64,000 nt of DNA from Rheinheimera salexigens (GTDB lineage Bacteria > Pseudomonadota > Gammaproteobacteria > Enterobacterales > Alteromonadaceae). The stretch lies in the NCBI RefSeq assembly GCF_001752395.1, contig NZ_MKEK01000001.1, forward strand, positions 3,079,509 to 3,143,508, given 5' to 3'. The notes below the pieces were generated by a model, which was not told where the DNA came from, did not search any database, and saw nothing but the letters and a program-made list of their open reading frames with translations. The first letter of the stretch is position 1; every line of letters starts with the position of its first letter. The position numbers and the translations under genes are program-made. Shown here one piece after another: positions 25,674 to 36,231 of the stretch.

Positions 25674-27842
25674 TTAATTAGGTAAGGCGGTATAGCCCAT
25701 ATTGTATAAGGTAAAGCTGAAGATATCGGCTGTTTGCTCTATTTGCTTCGACACTGGCGTACCGGCACCGTGACCGGCATTGGTTTCAATCCGGATTAGT
25801 TGTGGATTAACCCCCGCAGCTTTAGCCTGTAGTTCGGCAGCAAATTTAAAGGAATGCGCAGGCACAACTCGATCATCATGATCTGCTGTTGTCACTAATG
25901 TCGCTGGATACGCCACACCTTGCTTAACATTATGTACCGGAGAATAGCCCTGTAAATAGTTAAACATGTCGACGCTTTGCTCGCTGGTGCCGTAATCGTA
26001 AGCCCAACCTGCCCCTGCAGTAAAGGTGTGGTAACGCAGCATATCCATAACACCTACAGCAGGTAAAGCGACCTTCACTAACTCAGGTTGTTGGGTCATA
26101 ACGGCACCCACTAATAAACCACCGTTAGAGCCACCGCGAATTGCCAGTTTTTCAGCTGATGTATAACCTTGCTGCTGCAAATATTTAGCTGCAGCAATAA
26201 AGTCATCAAATACGTTTTGCTTTTGCATTAGGGTACCGGCTTTATGCCAGTCTTTACCATATTCGCCGCCACCGCGTAAATTAGGTACGGCGTAAACACC
26301 GCCTAACTCCATCCAAACGGCATTAGTGACACTAAAGCCTGGAGTTAAGCTGACATTAAAACCGCCATAACCATATAAAATAGTCGGGTTAGAGCCGTCA
26401 AGTTTAAGCCCTTTTTTATAGCTAATAATCATCGGTACTTTAGTGCCGTCTTTAGAGGCATAAAACACTTGCTCAGATACAAAGTTGTCACTGGCAAACT
26501 TAGCCGCAGATTGGTGATATACCTCGGACTTACCGCTGGTAGCCGAGAAACTATAAATGGTCGGTGCTGTGGTGTAATTACTAAATGAATAATACAAAGT
26601 ATCGTCTTGCTTTTTACCGTCAAAGCCAGACACACTGCCTAAGTTTGGCAGTTGAATGTCGCGGATTAATGTACCGCTATAATCATATTGCTGCACTTTA
26701 GATATGGCATCAACCATATACTCGGCAAAAATATAGCCCGCGCCTTTATTGGCACTTAACACATGCTCAGTTTCGGCAATAATATCTTGCCAATGATCTG
26801 CAGTCGGATTTGCTGCATCAACCTTAACCACTTTTTTATTTGGCGCATTTAAGTTAGTCACTAAAAATAAAGTACTGCCATCATTATCTAATAAATAGGT
26901 GTCTGAATCAGTGTGATCTAAAATCGTCACTAGCTGACTATTTGGCTGGGTTAAATCTTTAATAAACAGTTTATTGCCTGAAGTAGACACTGACGCAGAA
27001 ATTAATAAATAGCGCGCATCGTCTGAAACAGACGCACCAACATAACGGTGCTTTTGCCCATCGCTAGCGCCAAATACAACTTGGTCTTGCTGCTGTGCTG
27101 TGCCTAATTGATGGTAATATAATTTATGCTGATCGGTTTTAGCTGAAAGCTCACTGCCATCAGGCTTGTCGTAACTTGAGTAATAAAACCCTGCGTTGCC
27201 TACCCAACTAATGCCACTAAATTTAATATCAACCAGTTCTGGTTCAAGTTGCTGTTTAGTTTCTGCATCAATAATGATCACTTTACGCCAGTCGCTTCCG
27301 CCTTCAGATATCGCGTATGCTGCTTTAGAGCCATCTTTAGAAAAAGTCACGCCAGCTAATGAGGTGGTACCATCAGCACTAAAAGTATTAGGGTCTAAAA
27401 ATACTTCGCTGCTACCGTCTTCAAGCAGGCGATATAAGACATACTGATTTTGCAAACCGTCATTTTTATAAAAATAGGTATATTTACCTTCTTTAAACGG
27501 CGCCCCTACTTTTTCATAGTTCCAAGATGCGGTAAGTTTTTGCTTAATATCTTCTCTATATGGAATGCGCTCTAAGTAATCAAAGGTGACTTTGTTTTGT
27601 GCTGTAACCCACGCCTCGGTCTCAGCACTACGATCATCTTCTAACCAGCGATAAGGATCGGCAACTTGTTGCTCAAAGTAACTGTCTACCACCTCGCCTT
27701 TAGCGGTAGTAGGATAAGTGATGGCAGTCGTGGTATTTGGCATAGTCGCAGTCGTTTGAGTTGAGGCTGAAGAATTAACGTTATCCGCACTGCCACAGGC
27801 AGTTAATAACGATACGGCTAAAATACTAAGGGCATATTTCAT
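25674..27842 (-). CDS. Prolyl oligopeptidase (S9A) lipoprotein
   Basis: The 722-residue protein has a lipoprotein signal (LAVSLLTAC, Cys 16), so it acts outside the cytoplasm, tethered to a membrane. The N-terminal seven-bladed propeller includes [16 protein letters not shown]. The C-terminal alpha/beta hydrolase has GGSNGG around the nucleophile Ser, the Asp in DHDDRVVP, and the His in NAGHGAG. It cleaves short peptides after proline; the family name is prolyl endopeptidase. CGGAG precedes the ATG. It is divergent from the tRNA terminator region and not part of the deo unit. Confidence 0.95.
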   Translation of the reverse strand: MKYALSILAVSLLTACGSADNVNSSASTQTTATMPNTTTAITYPTTAKGEVVDSYFEQQVADPYRWLEDDRSAETEAWVTAQNKVTFDYLERIPYREDIKQKLTASWNYEKVGAPFKEGKYTYFYKNDGLQNQYVLYRLLEDGSSEVFLDPNTFSADGTTSLAGVTFSKDGSKAAYAISEGGSDWRKVIIIDAETKQQLEPELVDIKFSGISWVGNAGFYYSSYDKPDGSELSAKTDQHKLYYHQLGTAQQQDQVVFGASDGQKHRYVGASVSDDARYLLISASVSTSGNKLFIKDLTQPNSQLVTILDHTDSDTYLLDNDGSTLFLVTNLNAPNKKVVKVDAANPTADHWQDIIAETEHVLSANKGAGYIFAEYMVDAISKVQQYDYSGTLIRDIQLPNLGSVSGFDGKKQDDTLYYSFSNYTTAPTIYSFSATSGKSEVYHQSAAKFASDNFVSEQVFYASKDGTKVPMIISYKKGLKLDGSNPTILYGYGGFNVSLTPGFSVTNAVWMELGGVYAVPNLRGGGEYGKDWHKAGTLMQKQNVFDDFIAAAKYLQQQGYTSAEKLAIRGGSNGGLLVGAVMTQQPELVKVALPAVGVMDMLRYHTFTAGAGWAYDYGTSEQSVDMFNYLQGYSPVHNVKQGVAYPATLVTTADHDDRVVPAHSFKFAAELQAKAAGVNPQLIRIETNAGHGAGTPVSKQIEQTADIFSFTLYNMGYTALPN

Positions 27843-27990
27843 AGCTATAGGCTCCGATTTATTGTTGTTATAATATCGAAGCAGCTTAGCAAAGAAGCCT
27901 AAGCTTGACTATGATCAATTAGCGACCAATTAGCGCTCAGATCCAGCAGTTAAAGCGTAAAATCAAGGGCTAACAAAATCTACTATCGCT

Positions 27991-28028
27991 AAAAACAACA
28001 AAACCAGCCGAAGCTGGTTTGTTGTTTT
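27991..28028 (-). terminator. Terminator of the Phe-Thr-Phe tRNA operon
   Basis: On the minus strand AAAACAACAAACCAGC pairs with GCTGGTTTTGTTGTTTT around a TTCG loop with one bulge and ends in a T-run. It begins five bases after the CCA end of the last tRNA. Confidence 0.85.
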
Positions 28029-28032
28029 ATAA

Positions 28033-28108
28033 TGGTGCCTCGACCCGGAATCGAACCAGGGACACGAGGATTTTCAATCCTCTGCTCTACCGACTGAGCT
28101 ATCGAGGC
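28033..28108 (-). tRNA. tRNA-Phe (GAA)
   Basis: A 76-nt cloverleaf: acceptor GCCTCGA pairs with TCGAGGC, discriminator A, encoded CCA. The anticodon arm reads GAGGATTGAAAATCCTC with anticodon GAA, and the T-loop is GGTTCGATTCC. It is the third gene of the operon and identical over its length to the copy at 28343-28418. Confidence 0.97.
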
Positions 28109-28158
28109 ACATAAACTGTGCTAGTTAATGACTAATATTAGCCTATAACTTTAAACAA

Positions 28159-28234
<76 letters not shown>

Positions 28235-28342
28235 TACGACAAATTTTGTTATATCGTATGATGCTGTGAGAATACAACAGATTAAACTGTTAAAACTTTA
28301 CTGTCAAAGCCAAGTTAATAAATACAGACACCAAAAATTTAA

Positions 28343-28418
28343 TGGTGCCTCGACCCGGAATCGAACCAGGGACACGAGGATTTTCAATCCTCTGCTCTAC
28401 CGACTGAGCTATCGAGGC
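28343..28418 (-). tRNA. tRNA-Phe (GAA), first gene of operon
   Basis: This 76-nt gene has the same sequence as 28033-28108, with acceptor GCCTCGA, anticodon GAA and encoded CCA. It is the promoter-proximal gene of the cluster; the promoter lies 12-41 bases upstream. Confidence 0.97.
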
Positions 28419-28430
28419 AACGCGGGTCGT

Positions 28431-28459
28431 ATTAAACGGATTTTGCGCTATTAAGTCAA
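28431..28459 (-). promoter_or_regulatory. Promoter of the tRNA operon
   Basis: On the minus strand TTGACT (28454-28459) and TTTAAT (28431-28436) are separated by exactly 17 bases. The sequence between the -10 and the tRNA is GC-rich (ACGACCCGCG), the kind of discriminator linked to stringent control of stable-RNA promoters. Confidence 0.75.
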
Positions 28460-28619
28460 TAGATATTTTATAGAGTTAGTGCTGTTAGCTTATAACTTGT
28501 ACAAAAACCACTAATAAGCTGTAGTTTGCCTAATCAACTATGTTATTTTTTCAAAGTTGTTAAAATACCTTCATTCGAACAAGCCTGCTAAAGTGTAAGC
28601 AGCAAAAAATGGATCTTCA

Positions 28620-31412
28620 ATGAAAAACTTATCATTTAGCCGACCTATTTTTAAACGGTTGGCCTTGCTGTCTATGATTATTTTGTGTGTACAAGCTAGT
28701 TTGTTTTTCTTTATTAGTTTACCTGATCCAGAGCAAAACAATGTAGGACTAGAGCGTCTTGAAACTGAAAGCAAAATGCTCAGTCGAATTTTACTGCCGT
28801 TACTGCAGCAAAAAAATAATAAGCAAGCAGAGCAAATGCTATTGCAAAGCCGCAATGGTGACCGTAACCGAGCCCTTTATTTATATCTCAGTAATAATAA
28901 AACCGATAACTTTGAATTAATTGCCAATACCAGCAACGTGCAAGGCTATGCACCACAACCGCAATTAAAAAATCTGAGCCAGCAACAAGACAATTACTTA
29001 TTGGCTAACCAGCTCATCACTATTGATAGTGAACAACAAGCCTTGCTCATATATGTGCAACGACTGACACCGCCAAGCCAGTTACCTGTACTCATTATCT
29101 TTATCGTATCTATTGTACTAGGCCTAATACTCAGCCTATTTTTTGCTCGTCATATTTCAGGCTTTTTTAGCCGTCGCTTATCACCATTGGTTATAGGTAC
29201 TCGTTTTGCATTAGAAAAAGAGCAATTTCAAGGTAGTTTAGAAAGCCATGCCGACGATGAATACGGCGTATTAGCCAGTTATATCAACCAGTTATTCCGC
29301 AGAATAGAGTTATCTCACAAAGCTTTTTCTGAATCTGAAGCCAATATTGCTAATTTAAAACAAGAAGTTGAACAACAAATAAAACAACGAACTGAGGCCT
29401 TAGAAGCCGCTAAGCTAACCGCTGAGAAAGCCAATGAAGCTAAGTCGACTTTTTTAGCCACCATGAGCCATGAAATTCGTACGCCAATGAATGGCATTAT
29501 TGGTACCGTAGACTTATTACGTAAAACTCAGCTATCAACCTCACAATTTAGAATGTCAGATACGGTAAGAGAATCGTCTTTTTCTTTACTGCGTATTTTG
29601 GATGATATTTTAGACTTTTCTAAAATCGAAGCCGGTAAATTAGAGCTTGAAACCATACCGCTATCTTTAGTAGAAACCATTGAAGCCGTGGGACGAATTT
29701 TAGTGTCAGTCGCGCATCAACGGCAAATTGATTTAAAACTGTTTATTGACCCTAAGATCCCGGATGGGTTAATTGGCGATCCGGTTCGTTTACGCCAAAT
29801 ACTGTATAATTTAGCCGGTAATGCCATTAAATTTACCAGCACCAGTAGTGACAAAACCGGCCTAGTCATGATTAAAGCCGAAATGCTTGAAGAGAATCTT
29901 GATTTTAGTCAAATTCAATTTAGCATTATTGATAATGGCCGTGGCATGACCCAGCGCCAGCTAAATTATGTGTTTCAACCGTTTAATCAAGCAGAAGGCT
30001 CTATTACGCGCAAATTTGGTGGCACTGGATTAGGCTTGTCTATATGCCAACGTTTAGTGACCCTGATGTACGGTGAGATCAACGCTCAAAGTGAAGTTGA
30101 TAAAGGCACCGAGTTTAGCGTGCGTATTCCAATGCGCCGCTCAGATGACTTGCAGTATGTGGCTAAAGATTTACTACAAGATATTCATATTTGTTTTTTT
30201 ACCACCGATGCCCATAACCGCAAACATATACAACAATATTTAAGCTACGCTGGCGCAGAGTTGGATAGCGTGGACAGTATTGGCGGATTAACTCAGCGAG
30301 CATCGACTCAGAAGCTATTACCGCCTAAGCAAGCCGCAGTTTGGGTGCTAGATGCCACCTATGAGCAAATGTCAGTTAACGATATCGAGCAACTTCAACA
30401 GCACGCAAGTATGAATCAAGTGCAATTTGTGGTGATCACTAATCAAGTTGAGTTGTCAGAGCAAAGTACTGATCGAGTCTATTATTTGCACAGCGCACCT
30501 ATTTGCCGCAGCCACTTATATGACGCTATTTTAATTGCCGCCAAACGCAAAGCTAAGCCGGTATACCACGACTATCACTTAGCAACGACTAAACAAGCGC
30601 CGTCTATTAGCGACGCGCGTAAGCAACGTCGATTAGTGTTATTAGCTGAAGATAACTTAATGAATCAACGTGTTATTGTTGAGCAACTAAATGCCTTAGG
30701 TTATGCCGTTGAAGTGGCTGATGATGGTACTATCGCGCTGGAAAAATGGCGTCGTTATCACTACCCGCTTATTTTAACCGATTTACATATGCCTAATATG
30801 AGTGGTTATGATTTAGTCACTGCTATTAGAAAGGAAAGCCTACACCTTAGTGAAGGAGCCGAGTTTACTCGCGTCGTTGCTGTCACCGCGAACGCCCTTA
30901 AAGGTGAAGAACAAAAGTGTTTGAGTATTGGTATGGACGGTTATATTACTAAGCCAATTGAACTGGCTACATTAGAGACCATGATGGATCGCTGGCTGCC
31001 GCATGACGACGACGCACAACACACATCTACTGCAACGGTATCTACTCCAGCTACTCCATCTACTGTAAAAGACTCGCTACCGGCGCCAATTTGCTTTACA
31101 ACTATTGCTAACTATTTGGGCAATGATCCCGAAAAGCATGAGCAGCATTTAAACTATTTTGTTACCAGCAGCGCCGAATTACTGCAACAACTGCAGCAGC
31201 ATTCGCAGCAACAAGATAGAAGCTTAGTCTGCTCTATTGGCCATCAATTAAAAGCGTCAGCCAAAAGTGTCGGTGCTTTAACGTTAACCGAGCAAGCTGC
31301 AAAATTAGAAAAAGCAGCAGAGCAAAGTGATTGGTCGGTGATCAATGAAACTATCCGCACCTTAGAGCAAAAGTATCAAGACGTGGTCAGTTATGTCCAG
31401 CAGCGCTATTAA
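28620..31412 (+). CDS. BarA-like hybrid sensor histidine kinase with Hpt domain
   Basis: The 930-residue protein has two membrane segments (about 13-35 and 160-180) flanking a periplasmic sensor, then a HAMP-like region and coiled coil. HisKA has [11 protein letters not shown] (phospho-His near 284), and HATPase has [27 protein letters not shown] degenerate receiver-like segment precedes a full receiver (AEDNLMNQ; phospho-Asp near 721 in [11 protein letters not shown]; Lys in ITKPIEL). A C-terminal Hpt has [10 protein letters not shown] (His near 875). The layout matches BarA, which drives UvrY/GacA and the Csr system, and the protein starts [14 protein letters not shown]. The response regulator is not in the window, so the name is inferred. 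Confidence 0.85.
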   Translation: MKNLSFSRPIFKRLALLSMIILCVQASLFFFISLPDPEQNNVGLERLETESKMLSRILLPLLQQKNNKQAEQMLLQSRNGDRNRALYLYLSNNKTDNFELIANTSNVQGYAPQPQLKNLSQQQDNYLLANQLITIDSEQQALLIYVQRLTPPSQLPVLIIFIVSIVLGLILSLFFARHISGFFSRRLSPLVIGTRFALEKEQFQGSLESHADDEYGVLASYINQLFRRIELSHKAFSESEANIANLKQEVEQQIKQRTEALEAAKLTAEKANEAKSTFLATMSHEIRTPMNGIIGTVDLLRKTQLSTSQFRMSDTVRESSFSLLRILDDILDFSKIEAGKLELETIPLSLVETIEAVGRILVSVAHQRQIDLKLFIDPKIPDGLIGDPVRLRQILYNLAGNAIKFTSTSSDKTGLVMIKAEMLEENLDFSQIQFSIIDNGRGMTQRQLNYVFQPFNQAEGSITRKFGGTGLGLSICQRLVTLMYGEINAQSEVDKGTEFSVRIPMRRSDDLQYVAKDLLQDIHICFFTTDAHNRKHIQQYLSYAGAELDSVDSIGGLTQRASTQKLLPPKQAAVWVLDATYEQMSVNDIEQLQQHASMNQVQFVVITNQVELSEQSTDRVYYLHSAPICRSHLYDAILIAAKRKAKPVYHDYHLATTKQAPSISDARKQRRLVLLAEDNLMNQRVIVEQLNALGYAVEVADDGTIALEKWRRYHYPLILTDLHMPNMSGYDLVTAIRKESLHLSEGAEFTRVVAVTANALKGEEQKCLSIGMDGYITKPIELATLETMMDRWLPHDDDAQHTSTATVSTPATPSTVKDSLPAPICFTTIANYLGNDPEKHEQHLNYFVTSSAELLQQLQQHSQQQDRSLVCSIGHQLKASAKSVGALTLTEQAAKLEKAAEQSDWSVINETIRTLEQKYQDVVSYVQQRY

Positions 31413-31449
31413 TTGCTGAAAACGGGTTTAATGCCGGTAATTAGCAATA

Positions 31450-31476
31450 AAAAAGGCAGCTAACAGCTGCCTTTTT
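31450..31476. terminator. Bidirectional terminator between the hybrid kinase and aceA
   Basis: AAAAAGGCAGCT / AGCTGCCTTTTT with an AAC loop has A- and T-runs on opposite sides, so it can end both the plus-strand kinase gene and the minus-strand aceA gene. Confidence 0.9.
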
Positions 31477-31500
31477 AGTCTTAATTAGTTAATACTTTAA

Positions 31501-33096
31501 TTAAAACTGATTCATAGTGTTATCTTTACCACCGGCTTTAAGCGCGGCATCACCCGAGAAGTATTCTTTATGATCATCACCAACATCTGAACCCGACATA
31601 TTCTGGTGTTTTACACAGGCAATATTTTGCCGGATCTCTTTACGTTGTACGCCTTCTACATAGCCCAGCATACCGGCATCACCAAAGTACTCTTTAGCCA
31701 AGTTATCGGTCGACAAGGCTGCAGTATGGTACGTTGGCAATGTGATTAAGTGATGGAAAATACCGGCATCACGTGCCGCATCTGCTTGGAAAGTACGGAT
31801 CCAATCATCGGCTTCTTTGGCTAACGCTGTAGCGTCATACTCTTCACTCATTAACTTAGCTCGGGCGTAAGCTGACACATCTTTACCGGCTTCCTGCCAG
31901 GTGTCGAATACTTGCTGACGGAAGTTTAAAGTCCAGTTAAACGATGGGCTGTTGTTGTAAACCAGTTTGGCATTCGGTACTACTTCACGAATACGGTTAA
32001 CCATTTCAGCAATTTGGCCAACATGGGGCTTTTCAGTTTCTATCCATAATAAGTCCGCACCGTGCTGTAACGAAGTAATACAATCTAGTACTACGCGATC
32101 AACACCGGTACCCGCTTTAAACTGGAACAAACCACTGGCTAAGCGCTTTGGTTTTAATAATTTGCCATTGGCTTTAACCACAACATCACCATTGGCAATA
32201 TCGTCGGCACCTTTAATCACGTCACCGTCTAAAAAGCTGTTATATAAGTCACCTAAATCACCTGGCTCGTTAGTAACGGCAATTTGTTTGGTTAACCCTG
32301 CGCCTAATGAATCGGTACGGGCAACGATGATACCGTTATCCACACCTAGTTCTAAAAAGGCATATCGCACGGCATTAATTTTTGCTAAGAAATCAGCATG
32401 CGGAACCGTTACTTTACCGTCTTGGTGGCCACACTGTTTTTCATCAGACACTTGGTTTTCAATCTGGATAGCACAAGCACCTGCTTCAATCATCTTTTTA
32501 GCTAATAAATAGGTGGCTTCTTCATTACCAAAACCGGCATCAATATCTGCAATAATTGGCACAACATGGGTTTCAAAGTTATCGATTTTTTGCTGTACTG
32601 CGGCAGCTTGCTGCTCATTGTTTGCATCACGCGCATCGTCTAGTTCGCGGAATAAGCCCCCTAGTTCACGAGCATCCGCTTGCTTTAAAAAAGTGTATAG
32701 CTCTTCAATTAGTGCTGGCACTGCGGTTTTTTCATGCATGGACTGATCAGGTAAGGGACCAAAGTCTGAACGTAAAGCGGCAATCATCCAGCCAGATAAG
32801 TATAAGTATTTCTTTTTAGTGCTACCGAAGTGCTTTTTAATAGAAATTAATTTTTGCTGACCAATAAAACCATGCCAACAACCTAATGATTGGGTGTAAG
32901 CACTGGTATCTGCATCGTAAGCTGCCATATCTGCACGCATAATATCTGCTGTGTAACGGGCAATATCTAAACCGGTATGAAAACGGTTTTGGGTCTGCAT
33001 TCTAGCGGCAGACTCAGGATTAATTGCAGCCCAAGCGGCGCCGTTTTGCTGACGTAATTGGGTTAATTTTTGTATCGCATCTTGGTATGCTGACAT
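31501..33096 (-). CDS. aceA: Isocitrate lyase, long form
   Basis: AceA splits isocitrate to succinate and glyoxylate, opening the glyoxylate shunt for growth on acetate or fatty acids. The 531 residues match the longer form known from Pseudomonas rather than the ~434-residue E. coli enzyme. The active-site signature here is KQCGHQDGK, within NQVSDEKQCGHQDGKVTVPH. Metal and substrate residues are in ADIDAGFG and ARTDSLGAG, with NNSPSFNW near the C-terminal domain. AGAGGAA precedes the ATG. It is divergent from a LysR gene, and aceB follows that gene. Confidence 0.96.
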   Translation of the reverse strand: MSAYQDAIQKLTQLRQQNGAAWAAINPESAARMQTQNRFHTGLDIARYTADIMRADMAAYDADTSAYTQSLGCWHGFIGQQKLISIKKHFGSTKKKYLYLSGWMIAALRSDFGPLPDQSMHEKTAVPALIEELYTFLKQADARELGGLFRELDDARDANNEQQAAAVQQKIDNFETHVVPIIADIDAGFGNEEATYLLAKKMIEAGACAIQIENQVSDEKQCGHQDGKVTVPHADFLAKINAVRYAFLELGVDNGIIVARTDSLGAGLTKQIAVTNEPGDLGDLYNSFLDGDVIKGADDIANGDVVVKANGKLLKPKRLASGLFQFKAGTGVDRVVLDCITSLQHGADLLWIETEKPHVGQIAEMVNRIREVVPNAKLVYNNSPSFNWTLNFRQQVFDTWQEAGKDVSAYARAKLMSEEYDATALAKEADDWIRTFQADAARDAGIFHHLITLPTYHTAALSTDNLAKEYFGDAGMLGYVEGVQRKEIRQNIACVKHQNMSGSDVGDDHKEYFSGDAALKAGGKDNTMNQF

Positions 33097-33214
33097 AATT
33101 ATTTCCTCTACTTGCTGTTCGCGCAGCGTAATTGACGCTGAAATGTTGCAGGTGAACGCTTACCTGTTGACATACACTATAGATGCGAGTCGTAAGATTC
33201 ATAAAGCTAATTTT

Positions 33215-33230
33215 AATGATTCCTATCATT
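33215..33230. promoter_or_regulatory. Palindromic operator candidate between aceA and the LysR gene
   Basis: AATGAT-TCCT-ATCATT is a perfect 6-base-arm palindrome in the 239-base divergent space. It contains the T-N11-A layout typical of LysR-type binding sites. It lies upstream of both promoters, the usual place for an activating, autoregulating LysR protein. The role is inferred from position and symmetry. Confidence 0.55.
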
Positions 33231-33266
33231 CACCAAATTTATACCTAGATTTATAGCAAAGTTTAC

Positions 33267-33297
33267 TTGACGCTGAATACCGCTTCGAGCCTATAAT
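33267..33297 (+). promoter_or_regulatory. Candidate promoter of the LysR gene
   Basis: TTGACG (33267-33272) and a perfect TATAAT (33292-33297) are separated by 19 bases, slightly long. The -10 lies about 38 bases before the ATG at 33336. Confidence 0.5.
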
Positions 33298-33335
33298 TCA
33301 GTAACGTTATATTTAAATGATGAGTCATAGATAAA

Positions 33336-34280
33336 ATGAATATTAAAAAAATGGATCTAAACTTATTAGTCTATTTAGATGTGTTGTTACGAGAGAAAAA
33401 TGTCACCCGTGCTGCTGGCCAACTTAATATTACTCAACCGGCCATGAGTAATGGTTTAAAACGGCTGCGCGATTTATTAAATGATCCTATTTTAGTTCGC
33501 ACTTCTGATGGCATGGTACCGACTGAGCGTGCCCGTGAGTTAGCACCTATCGTACGTGGTGTGTTATTAACCCTAGAAGAAACCCTACAACCTAATAAAG
33601 ACTTTGAGCCCGAGCAAAGCCAGCGGGTATTTAGGATTATGGCCAGTGATTATGCAGCCTCTACCCTAATACCGGCGTTATTAAAAAAAATGCGCGAACT
33701 GGCCCCTCACACTAGCCTCGATATTATGACTCCGTCTGATGTTAATTTTCATGACGTAGAAAACGGTAAAGTGGATATGGCGATTAACCGTTTTGATCAA
33801 CTGCCGCAATCTTTTCATCAAAAGACGGTGTGGCGCGACAGCTTTTCTTGTTTAATAAGTGCTAGTAACCCGGTGTTAGAGCGGTTTAATCTTGATAGCT
33901 ATTTAAAAGCCCAGCATATTTGGGTTAGTAAAACCGGTTTTGGTGTTGGCGTAGGCATGGATCCTAAAGATGTGCAAAAGTTAGGCTGGGTAGATGAAGC
34001 GTTAACCCATATCGGCAAGCAGCGTAAAATATCGGTATTTACCCGTAATTATCATGTTGCTATGCATCTCTCGGTCGGTATGGATTTAATTGCCACGTTG
34101 CCAACTCGTGCTGCACGCTTATATGAAAATGATACTAGTATGGCAATTATGGACCCGCCTTTTGCTATTCCAGCTATCGAGCTAAAAATGATTTGGAGTC
34201 CATTATTGCACCAAGACGCTAGCCATATTTGGTTTAGACGTTTGATTACTGAAGTAGCTGACGAACTAAACAAGACTTAA
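33336..34280 (+). CDS. LysR family regulator, probably of the glyoxylate shunt
   Basis: The 314-residue LysR-type protein has an N-terminal winged helix-turn-helix (residues about 6-65: LNLLVYLDVLLREKNVTRAA, ITQPAMSNGLKRLRDLLND, LVRTSDGMVPT). A periplasmic-binding-like effector domain follows. The gene sits between aceA and aceB, divergent from the former and convergent with the latter, so control of isocitrate lyase and malate synthase is the obvious hypothesis. The ligand is unknown. A palindrome at 33215-33230 is a candidate binding site. The ribosome site is weak. Confidence 0.85.
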   Translation: MNIKKMDLNLLVYLDVLLREKNVTRAAGQLNITQPAMSNGLKRLRDLLNDPILVRTSDGMVPTERARELAPIVRGVLLTLEETLQPNKDFEPEQSQRVFRIMASDYAASTLIPALLKKMRELAPHTSLDIMTPSDVNFHDVENGKVDMAINRFDQLPQSFHQKTVWRDSFSCLISASNPVLERFNLDSYLKAQHIWVSKTGFGVGVGMDPKDVQKLGWVDEALTHIGKQRKISVFTRNYHVAMHLSVGMDLIATLPTRAARLYENDTSMAIMDPPFAIPAIELKMIWSPLLHQDASHIWFRRLITEVADELNKT

Positions 34281-34303
34281 ATACGTGTTAGCCTAATTAA
34301 ATA

Positions 34304-34354
34304 CCGCAATAAACATGCAACTCATTAACCTGAGCGCTAGCATATTTATTGCGG
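34304..34354. terminator. Inverted repeat between convergent lysR and aceB
   Basis: CCGCAATAAA (34304-34313) pairs perfectly with TTTATTGCGG (34345-34354), with additional complementary bases inside (CATGC / GCATA). There is no T-run, so factor-dependent or structural roles are as likely as intrinsic termination. Confidence 0.45.
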
Positions 34355-34373
34355 CGCTGTAGGCCGGTATAAG

Positions 34374-35987
34374 CTATCCGTTGCTTTGACTCAGTAACTC
34401 GTAGGCCGGTAAGGTTAAAAAGTCTACCAGTTGATCACAAGTGGTAATATCCAGTAATAACTGCTGCGCTTGAGTAAAGCTTTGCTCAGCCCAAAGTGCT
34501 TCACCCACTTCTTGCCGTACCACTTTTGATTCTTGCTCTAGCATAGTGCTAAACAATTGGTTAGTAATTAACTGACCATTACTTAACTGCTTTTTATGCT
34601 GGATCCATTGCCAAATAGAGGTTCGAGAAATTTCTGCGGTGGCGGCATCTTCCATTAAACCGTAAATAGGTACGCAGCCTTTGCCACTGATCCAAGCTGC
34701 AATATATTGTAATGCCACCCGAATATTGGTTCGCATACCTTCTTCTGTCCGTTCACCTGGGCACGGCTCAAGAAGCTCTGCCGCAGTAATCGGCGCATCT
34801 TGCTCTCGTGTAACATCAAGCTGGTTAACTTTAGTAGCAGTTAAATACTGATCAAGCACGGTGTTTACTGTTGCCGCAAGTCCTGGGTGGGCTATCCAAG
34901 TACCATCATGACCATTTTTCGCTTCTAATTCTTTATCAGCACGCACCTTAGCTAAAATTTTAGTGTTTTCTGCTTGGTCTTTAGACGGAATTAATGCCGC
35001 CATACCGCCCATCGCTAAGGCACCACGTTTATGGCAGGTCCTCACTAATAACCGAGAGTAAGCATTTAAAAACGGTTGTTGCATGGTCACCACTTGCCGA
35101 TCCGGCAATACTCTATCAGCATGGTTTTTCAGCGTTTTTATATAGCTAAAAATATAATCCCAGCGGCCACAGTTCAGTGCCACTATATGATCTTTTAGCA
35201 TATATAAGATTTCGTCCATTTCGAACACAGCCGGTAACGTTTCTATCAATACTGTAGTGCGGATGCAACCAATGTCTTGGTTAAACTTCTGCTCAGTGTA
35301 ACGAAATAAATCATCCCACCATTTTGCTTCTTGATGGGTCTGTAATTTTGGTACGTAGTAATAAACACCGCTGCCATTAGCGGTACGGGTTTGATAGTTA
35401 TGCAAAAAATACAGGGCAAAATCGACAATAGAGCCAGGGACGGGCTCGCCATCAACAACTAAATGTTTTTCCCATAAATGCATACCACGAACACGGGCAA
35501 CTAATAATGCCGGATCGGGGTTTAACGCATAATGCTTACCTGAATTTTCATCGGTATAACTAATAGTGCCAAGATTAGCATCACGTAAATTAATCTGACC
35601 TTGCATAAGCCCTTGCCAGCTGGGGGCTTGCGAGTCTTCAAAATCTGCCATAAACACTTTAACGTCAGCATTTAGGGCATTAATAATCATTTTCCGATCG
35701 ACCGGACCGGTAATTTCTACTCGACGATCGCGTAAATCCTCAGGAATCGCAGCCACTTGCCAGTCAGTTTGACGAATATTGGCTGTTTCGGCTAAGAAAT
35801 CCGGCAGTTCTCCGGCATCATAACGTTGCTGTACGATTTGTCGCTCAGCAAGTAGCTGCTTTAAACGCGGCCGAAATTCTCGGGTTAATTCAACTAATAA
35901 GGCACAAGCCGATTCAGTTAAAATTTGCTGATAATCGTTAGTTAAAGGGGCAATAATGCTTAATTCAGCACGGCTAGTGGTCGTCAT
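34374..35987 (-). CDS. aceB: Malate synthase A
   Basis: AceB condenses glyoxylate with acetyl-CoA to malate, the second step of the glyoxylate shunt. The 537-residue form is the AceB (A) type. Visible motifs are VFMADFEDSQAPSW, LPAVFEMDEILYMLKDHI, LNCGRWDYIFSYIKT, and the catalytic Asp region CVPIYGLMEDAATAEISR. AAGGA precedes the ATG. It shares direction with aceA but is separated from it by the LysR gene. Confidence 0.96.
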   Translation of the reverse strand: MTTTSRAELSIIAPLTNDYQQILTESACALLVELTREFRPRLKQLLAERQIVQQRYDAGELPDFLAETANIRQTDWQVAAIPEDLRDRRVEITGPVDRKMIINALNADVKVFMADFEDSQAPSWQGLMQGQINLRDANLGTISYTDENSGKHYALNPDPALLVARVRGMHLWEKHLVVDGEPVPGSIVDFALYFLHNYQTRTANGSGVYYYVPKLQTHQEAKWWDDLFRYTEQKFNQDIGCIRTTVLIETLPAVFEMDEILYMLKDHIVALNCGRWDYIFSYIKTLKNHADRVLPDRQVVTMQQPFLNAYSRLLVRTCHKRGALAMGGMAALIPSKDQAENTKILAKVRADKELEAKNGHDGTWIAHPGLAATVNTVLDQYLTATKVNQLDVTREQDAPITAAELLEPCPGERTEEGMRTNIRVALQYIAAWISGKGCVPIYGLMEDAATAEISRTSIWQWIQHKKQLSNGQLITNQLFSTMLEQESKVVRQEVGEALWAEQSFTQAQQLLLDITTCDQLVDFLTLPAYELLSQSNG

Positions 35988-36033
35988 AAGGTCAGTCCTT
36001 TTTTGCTGCTAGCGTTAATATATAAGCTAACTA

Positions 36034-36045
36034 ATAAGCGCTTAT
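36034..36045. promoter_or_regulatory. Palindrome upstream of aceB
   Basis: ATAAGCGCTTAT is a perfect 12-base palindrome about 47 bases upstream of the aceB start, nested within a wider AT-rich inverted repeat from about 36015 to 36050. It could be an operator for aceB. It does not closely match the aceA/lysR palindrome. Confidence 0.35.
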
Positions 36046-36231
36046 ATTAACCAAATAGATTTTTACTATAAGCCCATTCCACTATAAAACATATCAATAC
36101 AAAGAATCTCTGCCATTCATGTAACGCATAACAATATTTTACGCATAACTAAAATCATGGCACAGCTTGTGCTTAATACTTACGGTAAGGCTAAGTATTG
36201 GCACTGCGTCAATTTAATGTCAGAGGTGGTT

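Noticed and set aside
28571..28855. Minus-strand frame of 94 codons opposite the hybrid kinase start
   Set aside because: Antisense to the signal-anchor region of the kinase gene, with no ribosome site or homology.
31967..32819. Plus-strand frames opposite aceA
   Set aside because: Ser/Pro/Thr-rich antisense frames of a strongly conserved enzyme gene.
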